Assembly: GCF_003346775.1 (NCBI RefSeq)
Contig: NZ_CP031219.1
Location: 2,170,001-2,234,000 of the forward strand
DNA: 64,000 bases
Direction of reading: 5' to 3'
From: Malaciobacter mytili LMG 24559
Lineage (GTDB): Bacteria; Campylobacterota; Campylobacteria; Campylobacterales; Arcobacteraceae
Every line of letters starts with the position of its first letter. The stretch's first letter is position 1. Shown here piece after piece: positions 8,417 to 17,425 of this stretch. Under the pieces are notes generated by a model, which had not been told where the DNA came from, ran no database searches, and saw only the letters and a list, made by a program, of their open reading frames with translations. Position numbers and translations under genes: made by a program.

Positions 8417-10378
8417 ATCATCATCTTTTGTTTTAGACACAAATACTTCTTGTTTTTTTGGTTTGTTATCTATATAAATATCTTTTTCATATGAAGCTTC
8501 ATATTTAGCCTTTGGCTCTTCATATTTTTTTGTTTGTACTTTTTCAACTTTTGCTTCTTTTTTACCTAAAAACTCTTTTGCATTTGCATCACTTACTATC
8601 TCTTTTGCAATTGTATCAGTTTGAACTGCTATATCATGTGTTTGTGTTGCTATTGCTGCATTTTGTTGTGTTTGTTGGTCTAATTGTGTTACTGCATCAT
8701 TGATTTGTGTAATTCCTGCTTCTTGCTCTTTACTTGCACTTGCAATTTCACTTATCATTTGTGTAGATTTATCAATATTTTCAAGTAACTTATCATACCC
8801 ACTTATCATCTCAGCACTGATATTTTTACCTTCATTTGCTTTACTTGTTGCATTTTCAACTAGCTCTTTTATCTCTTTTGCTGCTTCTGCACTTCTTGAA
8901 GCAAGATTTCTCACCTCTTGTGCAACAACGGCAAACCCTTTACCAGCCTCACCTGCTGTTGCTGCTTCAACAGCAGCATTTAAACTTAAAATATTTGTTT
9001 GGAAAGCAATTTGATCAATTACAGTAATTGCTTCATTTATAGCTGTTACTTGAGTATTTATCTCATCCATTGCTACTGTTGTTTTACTTGCTAAACTTTG
9101 TCCATTTCTTGCTGAGCTACTTAACTCTTGTGCATAACTACTCATTTTTGATACATTTTCAGAGTTATTTACAATAGTACTTGTAATCTCTTCCAATGCC
9201 GCTGCTGTTTCTTCTAAAGAAGCTGCTGCTTCATTTGCACTTGTATTTAATTTATCAACATTTATAATTAATTGATCAGAAGCTTCATCTAATGTAAGAC
9301 CAATAGTTAAAGATTGTTTTAATAAACCAGAAATTTCATCTGTAAGAAAGTTCACACTATCAATTAAAGCTGCCATATCCCCTTGCATACCTTTATTATC
9401 AACTTTGCTTGTAAACTTATAATTACTAAACTCTTTTAATACAACAGAAATAGAATCAACATTTCCTTTTATATTTTTAATCATTGAGTTTAAAGCTTCA
9501 CTTAATTGAACCAATTGAGGATTATTTGGTTTTGCAGTTAATTGTAGATTTAAATATCCAAGTTTCGCTTTTTCAACTATTAATAAAGCCTCTTTTACAG
9601 CTTCATTATCTTTTTTTAAGCCTTCATTGATTTTAGTAATATTTTCATTTACTACTTTTGCCATTTGTGCAAATTCATCTTTACCATTTGCTTCTAAAGA
9701 TTTTACATTATCACTTTCTTTATTTAAAAAAGCAAAAAATGACAATAATCCATCTTTAAAATGATTTAATGTATTAACTATCATTGAAGATAAAGCGATA
9801 GAAAAAACAACAAATACAATTGCAGAAAAAATTGCAAGTACCAATAAAGCCCTATTTAAATTTGTATCTGCTTCATTTTTAAGAGCAATGGCATTTTTAT
9901 TTATTACTAAAAGTTTATCTTCTAAAACTAAACCTGTTTGAGCCATCTTTTTAACAATAGCTGATACCTCTGATGATTCTTTTTCAATTCCTAACTTAAG
10001 TTCATCAATTCTTTTTTGTGAAAAATTATCAAATAAAGCTATATAGTCACTTGATAGTCCTAAAATATCATCACAAAGTTTTTTATTTTCAGGAACTTCT
10101 AATGTTCCTTTTAAAGCTTTTACTTCATCATCAAGCTTTTTAAAATCCTCTCTTACTTTTTGAGCTGTATTATCATTGGGATTTCGTAAGAATTGATATA
10201 CAGAAATTCTTCCCTTTAATACATCTTGTATAAAAATCTCTGTTTCAAGTTCTGCTTGTGCAGTATGTTTTACTTTACCATTAAAATAAGAAAATAAGAA
10301 GCCAGCTACTATTATATTCACAATAAATAATACTGGAAAAAACATCAACTTCGTTCTTGTTGTTACATTATTTAACAT
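8399..10378 (-). CDS. Methyl-accepting chemotaxis protein
   Basis: A 659-aa inner-membrane chemoreceptor. One N-terminal membrane helix (about 12-32) is followed by a helical periplasmic domain of about 140 residues (four-helix-bundle-like), a second membrane helix (about 176-200), HAMP-like helices and a long cytoplasmic signalling domain. The hairpin tip [21 protein letters not shown] is intact except T where most receptors have R. The tail is rich in K and E and ends DDDEWESF, with no CheR/CheB pentapeptide. The ATG follows GGGAGACAT. A TATAAT -10 lies upstream, so it is probably a single-gene transcript; the ligand cannot be told. Confidence 0.93.
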   Translation of the reverse strand: MLNNVTTRTKLMFFPVLFIVNIIVAGFLFSYFNGKVKHTAQAELETEIFIQDVLKGRISVYQFLRNPNDNTAQKVREDFKKLDDEVKALKGTLEVPENKKLCDDILGLSSDYIALFDNFSQKRIDELKLGIEKESSEVSAIVKKMAQTGLVLEDKLLVINKNAIALKNEADTNLNRALLVLAIFSAIVFVVFSIALSSMIVNTLNHFKDGLLSFFAFLNKESDNVKSLEANGKDEFAQMAKVVNENITKINEGLKKDNEAVKEALLIVEKAKLGYLNLQLTAKPNNPQLVQLSEALNSMIKNIKGNVDSISVVLKEFSNYKFTSKVDNKGMQGDMAALIDSVNFLTDEISGLLKQSLTIGLTLDEASDQLIINVDKLNTSANEAAASLEETAAALEEITSTIVNNSENVSKMSSYAQELSSSARNGQSLASKTTVAMDEINTQVTAINEAITVIDQIAFQTNILSLNAAVEAATAGEAGKGFAVVAQEVRNLASRSAEAAKEIKELVENATSKANEGKNISAEMISGYDKLLENIDKSTQMISEIASASKEQEAGITQINDAVTQLDQQTQQNAAIATQTHDIAVQTDTIAKEIVSDANAKEFLGKKEAKVEKVQTKKYEEPKAKYEASYEKDIYIDNKPKKQEVFVSKTKDDDEWESF

Positions 10379-10409
10379 ATGTCTCCCTGAGTAAAAATAT
10401 TAGTAGAAA

Positions 10410-10415
10410 ATTATA
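10410..10415 (-). promoter_or_regulatory. -10 element for the chemoreceptor
   Basis: TATAAT on the minus strand about 32 bases upstream of the chemoreceptor ATG. No flagellar sigma-28 or sigma-54 consensus was seen, so ordinary sigma-70 transcription is inferred. Confidence 0.4.
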
Positions 10416-10512
10416 TAAAAATTAGCCATAGTTTTTTATTATTTTTTTACTTTTTTACACAAAATGTGACTGTATTGTGGCTTTTTTACTCATTATGACA
10501 CTTTATTTTTAA

Positions 10513-10914
10513 TTATTTTTCTCTACATTTTTCTTTTATATCTTTAAAAACATACTCATCTTGAATCACTTGAACAAAAATATCATTTGCTTCACAAACA
10601 AACTCTTTATTATCTTTTTTAACTATATAAATAAATCTATAAAAGTATTCATTTAGGCTTAAATTCTTACCTTTATTTATAATATTTGAAGAAAGTTTAT
10701 CTATTTTATATCCAAATTCTTTTTTATATTTTGCTTTAAAAGCTTTATTTATTCCAACTTCATTATTATTTGAAATATATATACCCAACCAAATAATTCC
10801 AATTATAAAAAGTGTCCCAAAAGTTATAGTTTTTTTAGAATAGAATTGATTTAATTTATAAAAAATATAGCCTACTAATAATATAACTACCAATGAAAAA
10901 ATTAAAATTTGCAT
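10513..10914 (-). CDS. Hypothetical membrane protein with soluble C-terminal domain
   Basis: A 133-aa protein with two N-terminal hydrophobic helices (about 2-20 and 32-50) and a lysine-rich soluble domain containing two cysteines near the end (EFVCEAN and EKCREK). No family is recognised. It lies upstream of the chemoreceptor on the same strand, 134 bases away, with a separate promoter for the chemoreceptor, so there is no firm link in function. It is preceded by AAAAGGAGAAAA. Confidence 0.55.
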   Translation of the reverse strand: MQILIFSLVVILLVGYIFYKLNQFYSKKTITFGTLFIIGIIWLGIYISNNNEVGINKAFKAKYKKEFGYKIDKLSSNIINKGKNLSLNEYFYRFIYIVKKDNKEFVCEANDIFVQVIQDEYVFKDIKEKCREK

Positions 10915-11018
10915 TTTTTCTCCTTTTATCTTTTAATTTTATTATTAGATTTGTTAACTCTTTATTAACTTTTGATTTTCCTTTAGTTAATTTGTAGATG
11001 TCATAATTTCTTTATGAG

Positions 11019-11052
11019 TAAATAGAAACCGCGAACTTCTATTTATTTTTTT
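11019..11052 (+). terminator. Orphan terminator 1 (possible sRNA 3' end)
   Basis: TAAATAGAA (11019-11027) pairs with TTCTATTTA (11037-11045) around the loop ACCGCGAAC, followed by T7. No plus-strand gene precedes it: the genes before are all on the minus strand. The GC-rich loop stands out in this AT-rich context. Confidence 0.55.
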
Positions 11053-11064
11053 CATTGTTCTTCT

Positions 11065-11095
11065 AAAAGAGTAGAGTTTTCTACTCTTTTTTTTT
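11065..11095 (+). terminator. Orphan terminator 2
   Basis: AAAAGAGTAGA (11065-11075) and TCTACTCTTTT (11080-11090) form a perfect 11-bp stem with loop GTTT, followed by further T residues. It is directional (the minus-strand side lacks a T tract) and stands in the divergent gap between 10914 and the MscS gene, in tandem with the previous terminator. Confidence 0.65.
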
Positions 11096-11130
11096 ATCTA
11101 ATTATAACTTTCCAATAAATTAACTTTTAG

Positions 11131-11136
11131 TATAAT
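11131..11136 (+). promoter_or_regulatory. -10 element for the MscS gene
   Basis: TATAAT preceded by a T/A-rich stretch, about 30 bases before the proposed MscS start. Confidence 0.5.
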
Positions 11137-11165
11137 ATTAAAATAGATACTAGAAAGGATTTAAC

Positions 11166-13082
11166 ATCAAAACAAATATTTTAAAATTACTGTTTTTACT
11201 GATATTTGCAAGCTATGCTTTTGCAAATACTACACTAATTAAAGCAGCAACTGCACAACAAGATAATACAACACAAACAACAGAAGTAAAACAAGATGAT
11301 ATAACAAACCCTATAAAAGAAGATGATTTAAACTATTATGATATAGGGATTATTATCAAACTTATTCAAAGTAAAGATTTTAAAAACCATGTAACTAAAC
11401 AAATAGAAAAAGTTGAAAGTGAAATTAAAAAAATCACAAAAAATATAAATGATGAAGTTTTATATCCTTTTGATAATATTGAATTTCAAAAAGAGTTAAG
11501 ATTTTTAAATAGCAAAATTAATATTAACTCTAAATATGATAATAATTTAGCTATTTCAAGGGATATGCTAAAAGTAAAAATCTTAGAAAATAAAAAATAT
11601 TTTGCAGATACTATTAACTCTATAATTGATGGTAAAAATTCTTTTAAAGATAAAAAATATTTTATTCATCTTTTAGATGCACAATTAAAAAGATTAAAAA
11701 GAATTGATTTAAGTGGTTTTGAAAAAACATATAATGAAGTAATAACACAAGAAGACCCTATTGCAAGTGCTTTTAGAGACTCTTTTTTAGTATTATCAAA
11801 TCAAATTAAAGCAAATAAACTTATCTATAACTATTTAAAAACAAATATGAATGAATATAGACCAAGTAATTTTATACTTGATGAGTTAAGTTTAAAATAT
11901 GTTATTAAAAAAATAGATACAAATAAATATATAAAAAATCTATCAGAGAGTTTGGATTACTATTTTCATATCTCTATTGGAAAAATAGTAATTTTAATTG
12001 CTGTATTTTTTATTTTTATGTTAATAAATAAAAAAGTTCTTCCTTTTTTAGCAAAAATTTTAACTGAAAAATTATCTAAAAAAATAGAAGTTTTAAATAT
12101 AACTATTTTAGAGATTATTCCAAATAGTTTTAGATTTACAGTTTCTATTATAGTGTATCTTTTTGCACTGCAACTTTCACTATTTTTATTAATTGAAGAT
12201 GCAGAAAGAATCAATAACTTAGTACCTTGGTTTAATACAACATATTTAGCAATATTTAGTTTTATGTTTTATAGAATTCTTACAAACTATATAAATCAAT
12301 CTTCAGATAGGATATTTAGCCAATATCCAAATATGAGAAAAGAGATGGTTGATTTTATATTAAGAATTATAAAAATACTAATTCTTATTTTTGTTGCACT
12401 TTTCTTGTTGGTTCAATTAGGTTTTGATATAAAAGCTATTATTGCTTCTTTGGGAATAGGAGGTATTGCAGTAGCACTTGCAGCAAAAGATACTCTTTCT
12501 AACTTTTTTGGTTCATTAAATATTATTACAGATAACTCTTTTTCTCAAGGAGATTGGATACAAGCAGGAAATGTAGAAGGAACTGTTGTAGATATAAGAA
12601 TGAGAACTACAAGAATTAGAACTTTTGCAAATGGTATGATTACTATTCCTAATGCAGAATTGGCAAATATGGCAATTTTAAACTGGTCAAAAAGGGTAAT
12701 AGGAAGAAGAATTAAGATGTCTATTGGAGTTACTTATAATAGTAAAATGAGTGATATTGAAAATTTAGTTATTGATATTAGAAAAATGCTTCAAGAACAC
12801 CCTGCAATTGCATCAAATAAACTAAATATAGATAAAAAGCCATATTTACTTAAAAAAGAGGATTTAATGGGAATTAAAAATAATCTTTTAGTATATATAG
12901 ATGAATATGCAAGTAGTTCTATAAATATTTTAGTATATTGCTTTAGTAGAAGCCCAGTTTGGGAAGAGTGGTTAGAGACAAAACAAGATGTAATTGTAAA
13001 GATTTCACAATTAGTTGAAAAAAACAATTGTGCTTTTGCTTTCCCTACTCAAACTATTTATTTAGAAAAAGAAGAGAAATAA
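11166..13082 (+). CDS. MscS family mechanosensitive ion channel; apparent ATC start
   Basis: Inner-membrane osmotic-release channel. A signal peptide (LKLLFLLIFASYAFA) leads to a helical periplasmic domain, then membrane helices; the pore helix reads ASLGIGGIAVALAAKDTLSN, followed by the beta domain (GDWIQAGNVEGTVVDI) and the C-terminal domain. The first ordinary start is ATG 11565 (505 aa), which would cut off the signal peptide and periplasmic domain. The frame is open from the TAG at 11151, and an AAAGGA sits 6 bases before an ATC at 11166, giving 639 codons. I take ATC (or an in-frame ATT or CTG just downstream) as the start, or an ATG lost by mutation or sequence error. Confidence 0.85.
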   Translation: MKTNILKLLFLLIFASYAFANTTLIKAATAQQDNTTQTTEVKQDDITNPIKEDDLNYYDIGIIIKLIQSKDFKNHVTKQIEKVESEIKKITKNINDEVLYPFDNIEFQKELRFLNSKININSKYDNNLAISRDMLKVKILENKKYFADTINSIIDGKNSFKDKKYFIHLLDAQLKRLKRIDLSGFEKTYNEVITQEDPIASAFRDSFLVLSNQIKANKLIYNYLKTNMNEYRPSNFILDELSLKYVIKKIDTNKYIKNLSESLDYYFHISIGKIVILIAVFFIFMLINKKVLPFLAKILTEKLSKKIEVLNITILEIIPNSFRFTVSIIVYLFALQLSLFLLIEDAERINNLVPWFNTTYLAIFSFMFYRILTNYINQSSDRIFSQYPNMRKEMVDFILRIIKILILIFVALFLLVQLGFDIKAIIASLGIGGIAVALAAKDTLSNFFGSLNIITDNSFSQGDWIQAGNVEGTVVDIRMRTTRIRTFANGMITIPNAELANMAILNWSKRVIGRRIKMSIGVTYNSKMSDIENLVIDIRKMLQEHPAIASNKLNIDKKPYLLKKEDLMGIKNNLLVYIDEYASSSINILVYCFSRSPVWEEWLETKQDVIVKISQLVEKNNCAFAFPTQTIYLEKEEK

Positions 13083-13095
13083 TCTCTTCTTTTTT
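13066..13095. terminator. Bidirectional terminator between mscS and the nos regulator
   Basis: AAAAAGAAGAGA (13066-13077) pairs with TCTCTTCTTTTT (13083-13094) around AATAA. Because the outer stem is A-rich on one side and T-rich on the other, a T run follows on either strand. It separates convergent genes. Confidence 0.7.
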
Positions 13096-13750
13096 ACTTT
13101 ATTAAATAGCTTTTTAGCTTTTGTCTATTTAAAATTGATAAGGTATTGTATTCATCCATACTAATTAATTTTTGCTCTTTTAATTTTGTTAGAGTTCTTG
13201 ATAAACTTTCAGCAGATATACCCAAATCTTGTGCAACTTTCCAATGTTTTTTTTCATTTAATATAGAAATATCTTCCAAAATCAAACTTACAACTTGTTC
13301 TAAAATTGATAGTTTTCGAATAGGTCTAAAACTATTTAAATTTACATGATAATAAAGTTTTTTAGAAATTGAATCCATTAATACTTTTTGAGCTAAAAGC
13401 ATTTCCTCTTTATTTTCAAAAAGAGTAATATACTTTTTATAATCTATTATGATAACTTTAGATTCTTTTTCACATTTGCCAGTGGCTGGATATGGTATTT
13501 CATCTACATTGGCAAGTTCAGCTATTAAACATAAGGGTTTAAAATATCTTAAAACTTGCGTAGAACCATTTTCATTTGTTTTATAAACACAAATTTCTCC
13601 ATCAACTAATAAAAAAAGATTAAAAGCCTTATCCCCTTCATAAAAAACAATTTTATCTTTGGGATAAGTAATCATTTTGCAAATATTAAGAATCTCTTCT
13701 ATCATCTCATCAGTAAAAGTAGAAAAATACTCTTTTATATATTTTTTCAT
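13094..13750 (-). CDS. Crp/Fnr family transcriptional regulator at the end of the nos operon
   Basis: A 218-aa regulator with an N-terminal cyclic-nucleotide-binding-type beta roll (about 20-125; IVFYEGDKAFNLFLLVDGEI), a dimerisation helix, and a C-terminal helix-turn-helix (VAQDLGISAESLSRTLTKL). It lacks the N-terminal cysteine cluster of Fnr, so it is not an obvious oxygen sensor and is more like the NO- or nitrogen-oxide-responsive Nss/Dnr regulators of denitrifiers (inference). Its ATG overlaps the preceding NosL-like stop by one base (TAATG), so it is translated with the operon it may control. A candidate target site lies upstream of nosZ. Confidence 0.88.
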   Translation of the reverse strand: MKKYIKEYFSTFTDEMIEEILNICKMITYPKDKIVFYEGDKAFNLFLLVDGEICVYKTNENGSTQVLRYFKPLCLIAELANVDEIPYPATGKCEKESKVIIIDYKKYITLFENKEEMLLAQKVLMDSISKKLYYHVNLNSFRPIRKLSILEQVVSLILEDISILNEKKHWKVAQDLGISAESLSRTLTKLKEQKLISMDEYNTLSILNRQKLKSYLIK

Positions 13751-14214
13751 TATCTTAGTTCTAAATAATTAATAAAATTTGCAGTCATTCTATCAATGCT
13801 ATAAATTTTTTTACCACTTTGCTTTTCTAAAAAATCTTGTGCATCTACTTTTTTTGAAAAAGGAATAATATCATCTCCACCAACAGACATAATCTTACTT
13901 CCAAATACATAAAAAGCAGTTTGTGAATCAATAATTTTTCCAGTTTTATAATCAGTTATATAAACCTTATAAATATCCTCTTTTTTATTTTGTAAAGAGT
14001 AAGCAAAAGTATATTTAGGTGAACTTAGTGCAACAACTACTCCATTATTAAACTGTACATAGCCTAACCATAATTTATGTTTAGAAATAGATACTTTTTT
14101 TATAGGACAACTCTCTTGCTTAAGCTTTAAATCTTCATACTTTTTACCAACTAAAGAAATAGGTGTTGCAAAAACAAAATTTACAAAAAATAAACAATAT
14201 AAAAAAATTCTCAT
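13750..14214 (-). CDS. Second NosL-like periplasmic protein
   Basis: A 154-aa protein with a signal peptide (MRIFLYCLFFVNFVFA). The C-terminal half is NosL-like: YKVYITDYKTGKIIDSQTAFYVFGSKI parallels ISDATTGEWLNAKEAYWVYGA of the NosL lipoprotein encoded two genes upstream. It lacks the lipobox and the CxxCKM copper motif, having only one mature Cys (ESCPIKK). It is therefore a diverged NosL paralogue, perhaps holding copper differently or a structural partner. It overlaps nosY by 4 bases and the Crp/Fnr gene by 1. Confidence 0.7.
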   Translation of the reverse strand: MRIFLYCLFFVNFVFATPISLVGKKYEDLKLKQESCPIKKVSISKHKLWLGYVQFNNGVVVALSSPKYTFAYSLQNKKEDIYKVYITDYKTGKIIDSQTAFYVFGSKIMSVGGDDIIPFSKKVDAQDFLEKQSGKKIYSIDRMTANFINYLELR

Positions 14215-15038
14215 ACTAAATCCTTCTTTTTAAAAATTTTATATCCAATAAAACTAAAAATACATCCTAATAAGATTGGATAAACAAGACAATAAACCAT
14301 TAAAAAGTTTTTTCCAAATTCATCTAAAATAAAATAACTTGCAGGACCAATAACTGAAAGTTGAGGGTCAAATAAAACAATAGCTCCTATTCTAAAAACT
14401 TGTAGAGGATTTACTAAAGCTATACTATAAATTAGTTCTGCATTTGCAGTGGTTTTAATTAAAGCACCTATTAATAAAATATCTAAAAAAGCCAAGAAAA
14501 AAAGCCATAAAAAAAATGCAATTGCAAGGGCGATTTCTTGTGTTTTTACTAAACTTGAAATAAAAAAACTAAAACCTAAAAAACATATATTTACTGAAAT
14601 AATCAATAAAATAAAGTAAAAAAACACTTCCCAAGGAATTTGTACACTTTTAAAAATACTCCAAACTAAAGCAAGAGCTAATGCTCCTAAAATAGGAAGA
14701 GTAGTACTAAATAGCTTTCCTAAAATTTTCCCAAAAAAATACTCTTTTAAAGAAATAGGAAAAGATAAAAGATACTCTAATACATTACTATCTCTATCTG
14801 CTGCAATTGTTCTTACAGTATTTATTAAAATAAAAATTGGAACTATAACTATACAAATTTCTATAAAAATAAGTAAAACTCTACTTAGTCCACTAAAACC
14901 TTGTACCCTTGATTCAGTTACACCTGTAATAAAAAATAGGGCAATAATTCCTCCAAAAACTAAAGTATAAAATAAAAACCATTTAGAACGCAAAGACTCT
15001 TTTATATCAGTTGAAAAAACTAAAATTAAATTTTTCAT
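14211..15038 (-). CDS. nosY: ABC transporter permease NosY
   Basis: A 275-aa integral membrane protein with six predicted helices, of the ABC-2/NosY type (SDIKESLRSKWFLFYTLVFG at the start, then the RTIAADRDSNVLEYLLSFP loop typical of NosY). It forms the membrane part of the NosFY transporter needed to supply or mature the copper centres of nitrous oxide reductase. It overlaps nosL by 1 base and the second NosL-like gene by 4, within an unbroken nos operon. Confidence 0.92.
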   Translation of the reverse strand: MKNLILVFSTDIKESLRSKWFLFYTLVFGGIIALFFITGVTESRVQGFSGLSRVLLIFIEICIVIVPIFILINTVRTIAADRDSNVLEYLLSFPISLKEYFFGKILGKLFSTTLPILGALALALVWSIFKSVQIPWEVFFYFILLIISVNICFLGFSFFISSLVKTQEIALAIAFFLWLFFLAFLDILLIGALIKTTANAELIYSIALVNPLQVFRIGAIVLFDPQLSVIGPASYFILDEFGKNFLMVYCLVYPILLGCIFSFIGYKIFKKKDLV

Positions 15039-15472
15039 TATAAACTTCCTAATATTTTTTCTTTTACATATGAAAACTTATGATTAGTTTTTCCTTCAAC
15101 TTCAAACTTATAAGCACTAAATCCAAAAGCCATAGGAGTAATAGCTCCATATACCCAATAAGCCTCTTTTGCATTTAACCACTCTCCTGTTGTTGCATCA
15201 GAGATATAAATAATAGCTTCATTTTCCCAATTTAGTTTTTCTTCTTTAAACCATACTACCATACAACCAATATCATCAAAATAAAATCTTTCCCCATTTG
15301 TAGGATTGATAATTTGAACTGCATAATTTCTATTGCTTATTATCATCTTACATCTTTGGCAAATTTCCCTATCCCACTTTATCTCTTTTGCAGTAGTATC
15401 AACTTTTACTTCACAGCCCATACTAAAAAAAACTAAAAGTAATAATATTAAATAGTTATATTTTTTCATCAC
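15038..15472 (-). CDS. nosL: Copper chaperone lipoprotein NosL
   Basis: A 144-aa lipoprotein: signal peptide and lipobox (LLLLVFFSMGC), then the Cu(I)-binding CQRCKM motif, and the conserved FDDIGCMVVWF and ATTGEWLNAKEAYWVYG segments of NosL. It delivers copper to NosZ in the periplasm. Its position between nosF and nosY is a variation on the Wolinella order, where nosL follows nosY. It overlaps nosF by 17 bases. Confidence 0.93.
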   Translation of the reverse strand: MMKKYNYLILLLLVFFSMGCEVKVDTTAKEIKWDREICQRCKMIISNRNYAVQIINPTNGERFYFDDIGCMVVWFKEEKLNWENEAIIYISDATTGEWLNAKEAYWVYGAITPMAFGFSAYKFEVEGKTNHKFSYVKEKILGSL

Positions 15473-16094
15473 TAATTACCTTTCCTAAATCCATTTGTAT
15501 TTTTCTATTTACAATATGAGAAACCTCATCTATTCTATGACTTACAAAAATCATAAGTTTTTTTTCATTGTACTCTTCAAGTAAAGAGTAAAACATCTCT
15601 CTACCCTTTGGGTCTAAGTTTGCAGTTGGTTCATCAAATATAAAAATATCAGGATTTTTAGCAATAGCAATTGATATTAATAATTTTTGTTTCATTCCCC
15701 CTGAGAGTTTAAAAAAGACTTTTTTTAAATGACTTTGTAAATCCAAATCCATTTTTTTACAAAGTCTAAAAATATCATCTATATTTACATTGCTTGAAAC
15801 TTTAGCATATAAGATAAGTTCTTCTACTGTTAATCTAATAGGAGGAGGAAGCTGAGGAACAAAGCCTATAAGATTTAAAGTATTTACCCTATCTTTAAAA
15901 GGGTCTTTATTAGCTATTAAAATCTCTCCTTTAGTTGGTAAATATTGCCCTAAAATACTTCTTATAAGTGTGGTTTTACCTGCACCATTTTGCCCCATAA
16001 TAATTATGTTTTCACCTTTATTTAACTCTAAAGAGACATTATCTAAAGAGATTTGATTGGCAAATTTTTTTGTTAGATTATTTATTTTTATCAT
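15456..16094 (-). CDS. nosF: ABC transporter ATP-binding protein NosF
   Basis: A 212-aa ABC ATPase: Walker A GQNGAGKTT, signature LSGGMKQK, Walker B IFIFDEPTANLDPKG and the switch histidine in FVSHR. It is shorter than many NosF proteins (about 300 aa) but complete in its ATPase core. It works with NosY and the periplasmic NosD in maturation of the nitrous oxide reductase copper sites. It overlaps nosH by 4 bases. Confidence 0.92.
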   Translation of the reverse strand: MIKINNLTKKFANQISLDNVSLELNKGENIIIMGQNGAGKTTLIRSILGQYLPTKGEILIANKDPFKDRVNTLNLIGFVPQLPPPIRLTVEELILYAKVSSNVNIDDIFRLCKKMDLDLQSHLKKVFFKLSGGMKQKLLISIAIAKNPDIFIFDEPTANLDPKGREMFYSLLEEYNEKKLMIFVSHRIDEVSHIVNRKIQMDLGKVISDEKI

Positions 16095-16984
16095 ATTAAC
16101 TTCTTTAATTTAGTTTCATATCTTAAAGCATCTTGATGACATACTTCTATGCATCTTCCACACAAAGTACAATCACCACTTAAAATAAAGCTTTCTTTTT
16201 CATTTTTATTATTTGCATTTTTTTTAGTAATTTCAAGAACATGAGGTACTAAACATACATTACTACAAACCTGACAATGATCACATTTATCATCCCAAAC
16301 TATTTTAGTAGCACTAGGCCAACCAATTAAAGCATATGTAGTTCCAATAGGACAAATATATCTACACCAAGCCCTTTGTGAAAAAAACACTTCTACTAAA
16401 AAAACAGCTAAAACCAAAGATAAAGCTACACTATATCCATAAACAATAGCCCTACTTAAAATACCTACAATATTAAAAGTTTCAAAAACTAAATATCCAC
16501 TAATAAAACTAAGTAATAAAAAAATAAACCAAAAAATATATTTTATTTTTTCATTAAAACTATATGATTTTATAAGTTTTGCTTTTAAAAGTTTTCTATG
16601 TATTTTTTCAGCAATTTCTCCTATAATAGTATAAGGACATACCCAAGAACAGTAAGCTCTACCTCCAATTAGAAGGTAAACTATTACTATTGTTGCTGTA
16701 CCTATTATTAGATTTATTGGTATTTTATGATGAGCTAAAAAAACCTCTAAAGTTATAAAAGGATCAATTAAATGAAATCCTAAAAACCTAGAGCCACTTA
16801 AAGTTCCTTCTAAAACTTGTAAATCAATATTATAAGAAAGAAAAAAAATAAGGTGTATTAAAATTACACTAAGCCATCTATAAAATCTAATGCCCAATCT
16901 CTTTTTCCCATCTTTAGAAGTACTAATAAAAGTATCAAAAAAGGACACAGTTTCTATTGTAGCTCTTGTATTATATTTATTCAT
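16091..16984 (-). CDS. nosH: NosH, NapH-like membrane ferredoxin
   Basis: A 297-aa membrane iron-sulfur protein. Four to five helices are visible, with CSWVCPYT and CRYICPIG cysteine motifs at the membrane face, and two C-terminal 4Fe-4S clusters (CDHCQVCSNVC and CTLCGRCIEVC). By homology to NapH, and to NosH of Wolinella, it is thought to pass electrons from menaquinol with NosG to periplasmic cytochromes and NosZ, replacing the NosR route of Proteobacteria. The N-terminal part begins in the cytoplasm. Confidence 0.9.
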   Translation of the reverse strand: MNKYNTRATIETVSFFDTFISTSKDGKKRLGIRFYRWLSVILIHLIFFLSYNIDLQVLEGTLSGSRFLGFHLIDPFITLEVFLAHHKIPINLIIGTATIVIVYLLIGGRAYCSWVCPYTIIGEIAEKIHRKLLKAKLIKSYSFNEKIKYIFWFIFLLLSFISGYLVFETFNIVGILSRAIVYGYSVALSLVLAVFLVEVFFSQRAWCRYICPIGTTYALIGWPSATKIVWDDKCDHCQVCSNVCLVPHVLEITKKNANNKNEKESFILSGDCTLCGRCIEVCHQDALRYETKLKKLI

Positions 16985-16996
16985 AATTAGCCTTAA

Positions 16997-17425
16997 CTAT
17001 TTAAAATTTGAAATCTCTTTAGCAAGTTCTTCCAACTGTAAAGCAGTAGCATTATTTAATAATCCTTTCATTAAAGAATTAGAAACCCTATCATTTTTAT
17101 AATCATCAAGTTTTTTTAAAATATACTCTTGAGATTTTCCCATAATACTTGGAGCCACTCTTGTACCTTCACCTTTTTTCCCATGACATGAAGAACATCT
17201 AACTACATATAAATTACTTACTTTTAATGTAGAACCAGCTTGTTTTTTTAAATCCTCTAGCTTTTGCTCCTCTTCACTTTTTATAACTACTTTAGCTATA
17301 GGTTTTTCTTGTGATATTTGCTTTTTTTCAACAACTACATTTGTACTTTCTTGTGAAATTAAATATCCCATTAGTACAATAATAAGAGTTGCTAGTATTA
17401 GTGCAATTACTCTATTTATACTCAT
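16997..17425 (-). CDS. nosC2: Membrane-anchored monohaem cytochrome c NosC2
   Basis: A 142-aa protein with an N-terminal membrane anchor (VIALILATLIIVLMGYLI), a charged linker and a class I cytochrome c domain with haem motif CSSCH and a distal Met region (SIMGKS or NSLMKGL). It is the second of two small cytochromes in the nos operon, thought to carry electrons from the NosG/H complex to the cytochrome domain of NosZ. It overlaps nosC1 by 14 bases. Confidence 0.88.
   Translation of the reverse strand: MSINRVIALILATLIIVLMGYLISQESTNVVVEKKQISQEKPIAKVVIKSEEEQKLEDLKKQAGSTLKVSNLYVVRCSSCHGKKGEGTRVAPSIMGKSQEYILKKLDDYKNDRVSNSLMKGLLNNATALQLEELAKEISNFK

Noticed and set aside
8512-9027. Several plus-strand frames antisense to the chemoreceptor
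   Set aside because: Their Leu/Ser/Ala-rich translations mirror the repetitive coiled coil of the real gene, and they lack ribosome sites.
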